A stretch of 17,023 bases of DNA from JAKJEP01 sp964580995 (GTDB lineage: Bacteria > Planctomycetota > Phycisphaerae > Sedimentisphaerales > SM23-30), in contig CAZOMV010000117.1 in assembly GCA_964580995.1 (NCBI GenBank), positions 1 to 17,023 of the forward strand, written 5' to 3'. Of this stretch, positions 13,941 through 17,023 are shown one piece after another. Within the stretch, counting starts at the first letter, position 1; the number at the start of each line of letters is the position of its first letter. A program made the position numbers and the translations under genes. Under the pieces are notes generated by a model, which was not told where the DNA came from, searched no databases, and saw only the letters and a program-made list of their open reading frames with translations.

Positions 13941-16900
13941 ATGTCTTTTTCCTTAAAAAACGGATTGTTCACTCTCATAACAATCGTTTCCTGGGCCGGT
14001 TATGCAGCCGGGTACTTCCCGGTGGGGGATCTGGATTCCGATGGCAAGGTCGATTTGGAAGATATGTGGATATTGGCGGAAAATTGGCTCCAGCCCAATT
14101 GTACCATCCCCGATTGCGGTGAACTGGACGGCCAGCCGGGTGTTACGTTGGCTGATTTCAGCCTGCTAAGTATAAACTGGCTCCAGGGGTTGCCGATTCT
14201 CAGTGAATTCATGGCCCAGAATGATACCACCTTGCCCACGATCTTTATCCCCGGCGGGCCGGTGCAATACCCGGACTGGATTGAAATTCATAATGCCAAC
14301 ACCGAATCCGCCATTGATCTGGGAGGCTGGTTTCTAACCGACGACAAAGATAACCTTACCAGGTGGACCATTCCTGCCGGGGTAACCATTCAGCCCGACG
14401 ACTATCTGGTGATCTTTGCCTCCGGCCAGGACATCCTGGACCCCTGGGGTTACTATCACACCAACTTTCAGCTCAAAATGGGGGGGGAGTACCTCGCCCT
14501 GGTGTCGCCGGACCGTTCGATTGTGCACGAATACACTCCGCAATTCCCGCCGCTGTCGGATGATGTTTCCTACGGCCTCGGTAGGGAAACCACCCTAACG
14601 ACCACGCTGATCCCTTCGAATCACCTGACGCGGTATTGGATACCGACCAGCAGTTCACTGGGATTGACCTGGACGCAAACCGCCTTCAATGATTCTTCCT
14701 GGTCCCTGGGGAATACCGGTCTGGGGTATGAAGGTTCCCCGGCTGATTATCGGTATCTGATTGCCACTCCCATACCGGCAGGAACGGTTACGGTTTATAT
14801 GCGTCAGACTTTTACCTGGGCAGAAGGAACATCTTTCGATCAACTATTGCTCAAGGTTAAATATGACGACGGTTTTATCGCCTACCTCAACGGGGTGGAA
14901 GTGGCCCGCAGTCTCCACACTCCCAGTTCACCTCTCTGGAATTCGACTACCACCGACAGTTACAACCACCCCGATTCCCAGGCGATTGTCTTTGAAGAAT
15001 ACGACATTTCCGACCACATCAATCTGCTCCATGCCGGAGCTGCAAATGTCCTGGCAATTCATGGCCTGAATGTCGTGAACACCAGTTCGGATATGCTGAT
15101 TTTGCCGGAACTGGTTGGTATCGCCAACACCGGCTATGCCAGGGACATCCCCATGTATTTTAGTTCCCCCACGCCGGGCCAGCCGAATGGTCAGGGCACA
15201 CCCTACATCGAATATCCCCGGTTTTCCCGCTCCGAAAGCATATTTACCGACAGCTTCAACCTGACGCTGAGTGCCGACTCACCTACCGCCGTCATTCGCT
15301 ACACGCTCGATGGCTCGGAGCCGACCCCATCATCTTCCGTGTATTCGGTCCCGATTCCCATATCGACGACCACCACCGTCAAGGCAGCCGTCTATGAACC
15401 GGGCGCCGGACGGGGCCAAACGAACATCCAGCGGTATGCCCAGCTCAACCCAGACGTGCGGGATTTCAGTTCCAATCTGCCCATTGTTGTGCTGGACACG
15501 TTCGGCTCCGCTATCAATGCCGATACCTACACTACATGTTTTGCGACCGTCATCGAGACCGATCCCGTTACCGGCCGGGCCATGATCACCGATCTGCCTG
15601 AATTCAGCGGGCGCAGCGGTATTAAGTTTCGCGGTTCCTCCACTCTCATGTTTCCCAAGAAAAGTTTGAACCTGGAATTACGTAACGAAAATAACGAGGA
15701 TCTAAATAGTCCTCTTTTGGGATTGCCATCGGATTCAGACTGGATTTTGTACAGCTCTTTTATGGATAAGACCCTGCTGCGCGACGTGCTGGTGTATCAG
15801 TGGAGCAACGAGTGCGGCCGGTACGCGGCGCGGACGCGATTTGTCGAAGTATTCCTCAATACCGACAGCGGGGATGTGCGTATGGACAGTTTCGCGAATG
15901 TAGAGCCTTATGCAGATCCTTATGTATATCCAGCGCTGGGGGGCGGATGCAGCTACCCGGGTGATTATGCCGGCGTTTATGTCCTGATGGAAAAGATCAA
16001 GCGCGGCGATGATCGCGTGGATATAGAAAAGCTGGAACCCTATCACAATAGCGAACCGGAAATCAGCGGCGGCTACCTTATTAAGAACGACCGTGTGGAT
16101 CCGGGAGATACCGGTTTTCGGACGTCCATGGGACAAAATTTTCTTTGTCCTATGGTTTATGTCGATCCCAAGGAGTCGGAGATCACCCCCCAGCAGGCTG
16201 CCTGGCTGTACAACTATACGGCCGCCCTGGATACCGTACTGGCGGGATCAAATTTTGCCGATCCCACCTCTGGTTACTCCCGGTATATTGACGTAGGTTC
16301 CTTTATTGATTATGAACTCATGGTGGAACTGGCGAGAAATGTCGATGGATATATATTCAGTACTTTCCTGTTCAAAGACCGCAACGGGAAAATCAACATG
16401 GGCCCGCAGTGGGACTACAATCTTACACTGGGTAATGCCAACTGGATGAATTGCCAATATATCTATGGCTGGTACACGGTAGCCAGCCGGCCAGACCTGG
16501 GAAACTACTGCATCTACCAATGGACGGACCGGCTGCACGATGACCCGGAATTCCTGGTGCAGTGGTGGGATCGCTGGTTCGAATTACGTGAAACCGTCTG
16601 GAATAGAAGTAAAGTACTCAATGACATCGACGGTTATGTTCAATACCTGGAGGAAGCCCAGCAACGTAACTATCAGCGCTGGCCGATTCTCGGTAAGAAG
16701 GTAAACTGGATTATTTACGGTGAAGATTTTGTCGGCGATACCTATCAGGAAGAGATTGACCACATGAAGGGCTGGATAACGGATCGACTGAACTGGATCG
16801 ATTCGCAAAGTCCTTATAATCGACCACCTGGTATTGTACCCAACGGTGGTTATGTCCCTGCCGGTTCTTCGGTAGGGATTGCCTCCGGCGGCGTCCTGGG

Positions 16901-17023
16901 CGGCTCCCTGAAACTGGACGGCTCCGGCGATTACGTGACCATGACCGGTTACAAGGGCATCACCGCTGCCCAATCCCGCTCCGTCAGCGCCTGGATCAAC
17001 ACCGAAACCACGGGCGTCATCGT
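13941..17023 (+). CDS. Secreted multidomain CotH kinase-like protein (dockerin-like, lamin-tail, CHB_HEX, CotH, LamG), 3' end cut
   Basis: The frame is open without a stop from ATG 13941 to the window end, over 1,000 codons; AGGAG lies 8 bases upstream. Order: signal peptide (about 1-24); two dockerin-like repeats (29-84), the first with a full calcium loop D30-x-D32-x-D34-G...D38..D41 and I-L-A-E-N-W-L, the second degenerate; a lamin-tail domain (about 85-210, D-W-I-E-I-H-N, L-G-G-W-F-L-T-D-D); a beta-sandwich of galactose-binding style (about 225-400, Y-D-D-G-F-I-A-Y-L-N-G-V-E-V-A-R); a CHB_HEX_C_1-like domain (about 430-490, I-R-Y-T-L-D-G-S-E-P-T-P); the CotH domain (about 510-955) with K-F-R-G-S-S near 563, F-P-K-K-S-L near 571, G-V-Y-V-L-M-E at 678-684 and G-P-Q-W-D-Y-N-L-T-L-G around W824; then the first strands of a LamG-like domain. 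CotH proteins are atypical secreted kinases in spore coats and in some fungi; the substrate here is unknown. It has its own promoter. Confidence 0.9.
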   Translation, partial: MSFSLKNGLFTLITIVSWAGYAAGYFPVGDLDSDGKVDLEDMWILAENWLQPNCTIPDCGELDGQPGVTLADFSLLSINWLQGLPILSEFMAQNDTTLPTIFIPGGPVQYPDWIEIHNANTESAIDLGGWFLTDDKDNLTRWTIPAGVTIQPDDYLVIFASGQDILDPWGYYHTNFQLKMGGEYLALVSPDRSIVHEYTPQFPPLSDDVSYGLGRETTLTTTLIPSNHLTRYWIPTSSSLGLTWTQTAFNDSSWSLGNTGLGYEGSPADYRYLIATPIPAGTVTVYMRQTFTWAEGTSFDQLLLKVKYDDGFIAYLNGVEVARSLHTPSSPLWNSTTTDSYNHPDSQAIVFEEYDISDHINLLHAGAANVLAIHGLNVVNTSSDMLILPELVGIANTGYARDIPMYFSSPTPGQPNGQGTPYIEYPRFSRSESIFTDSFNLTLSADSPTAVIRYTLDGSEPTPSSSVYSVPIPISTTTTVKAAVYEPGAGRGQTNIQRYAQLNPDVRDFSSNLPIVVLDTFGSAINADTYTTCFATVIETDPVTGRAMITDLPEFSGRSGIKFRGSSTLMFPKKSLNLELRNENNEDLNSPLLGLPSDSDWILYSSFMDKTLLRDVLVYQWSNECGRYAARTRFVEVFLNTDSGDVRMDSFANVEPYADPYVYPALGGGCSYPGDYAGVYVLMEKIKRGDDRVDIEKLEPYHNSEPEISGGYLIKNDRVDPGDTGFRTSMGQNFLCPMVYVDPKESEITPQQAAWLYNYTAALDTVLAGSNFADPTSGYSRYIDVGSFIDYELMVELARNVDGYIFSTFLFKDRNGKINMGPQWDYNLTLGNANWMNCQYIYGWYTVASRPDLGNYCIYQWTDRLHDDPEFLVQWWDRWFELRETVWNRSKVLNDIDGYVQYLEEAQQRNYQRWPILGKKVNWIIYGEDFVGDTYQEEIDHMKGWITDRLNWIDSQSPYNRPPGIVPNGGYVPAGSSVGIASGGVLGGSLKLDGSGDYVTMTGYKGITAAQSRSVSAWINTETTGVI

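Overview
The window most likely comes from a bacterium of the Planctomycetota, probably the Phycisphaerae/Sedimentisphaerales side. This is inferred from protein style, not from a marker gene. The evidence is a secretin with many extra periplasmic modules, a secreted CotH-type protein that opens with dockerin-like repeats carrying the L-x-x-N-W motif common in that group, and lamin-tail, CHB_HEX and LamG-like modules on one chain. All genes lie on the + strand, coding density is high, and no mobile element, tRNA, rRNA or CRISPR array was seen.

Layout. (1) Bases 1-1148 hold the 3' part of a flotillin-like (SPFH family) gene whose coiled coil contains six tandem 22-residue units. An AT-rich palindrome and a convincing intrinsic terminator (1234-1260) follow. 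(2) Bases 1350-13738 hold a compact eleven-gene type II secretion system (T2SS) operon in the order E-F-G-H-I-J-K-L-M-C-D. It encodes the assembly ATPase, the inner-membrane platform, the major pseudopilin, four minor pseudopilins, a PilM/PilN-like GspL, a PilO-like GspM, a GspC-like coupling protein and a 995-residue secretin. Most junctions are 4-base overlaps or gaps of fewer than 45 bases; the longest is 69 bases (E-F). Several genes start with GTG or TTG. No prepilin peptidase (gspO) is present, so it must be elsewhere. (3) Bases 13739-13940 are an intergenic region with a very good sigma-70-type promoter (13834-13862) and a 9-bp hairpin just ahead of the next ribosome binding site. (4) From 13941 to the window end an uninterrupted reading frame of more than 1,000 codons encodes an exported multidomain protein: signal peptide, dockerin-like pair, lamin-tail domain, beta-sandwich, CHB_HEX-like domain, CotH kinase-like domain and the start of a LamG-like domain. 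It is cut by the window edge.

How it may work together. The T2SS assembles a pseudopilus from GspG-K, driven by GspE and GspF, and pushes folded periplasmic proteins through the GspD secretin. The CotH-type protein has a Sec signal peptide and sits directly after gspD with its own promoter, so it is a natural candidate substrate; this link is inference from position. The most notable features are the secretin with one N0 and six N1-like modules, the replacement of the GspC PDZ end by a small W/M-rich helical module, three helix-hairpin-helix-like segments in GspK, and the possible pairing of a T2SS with an extracellular CotH kinase-like protein.
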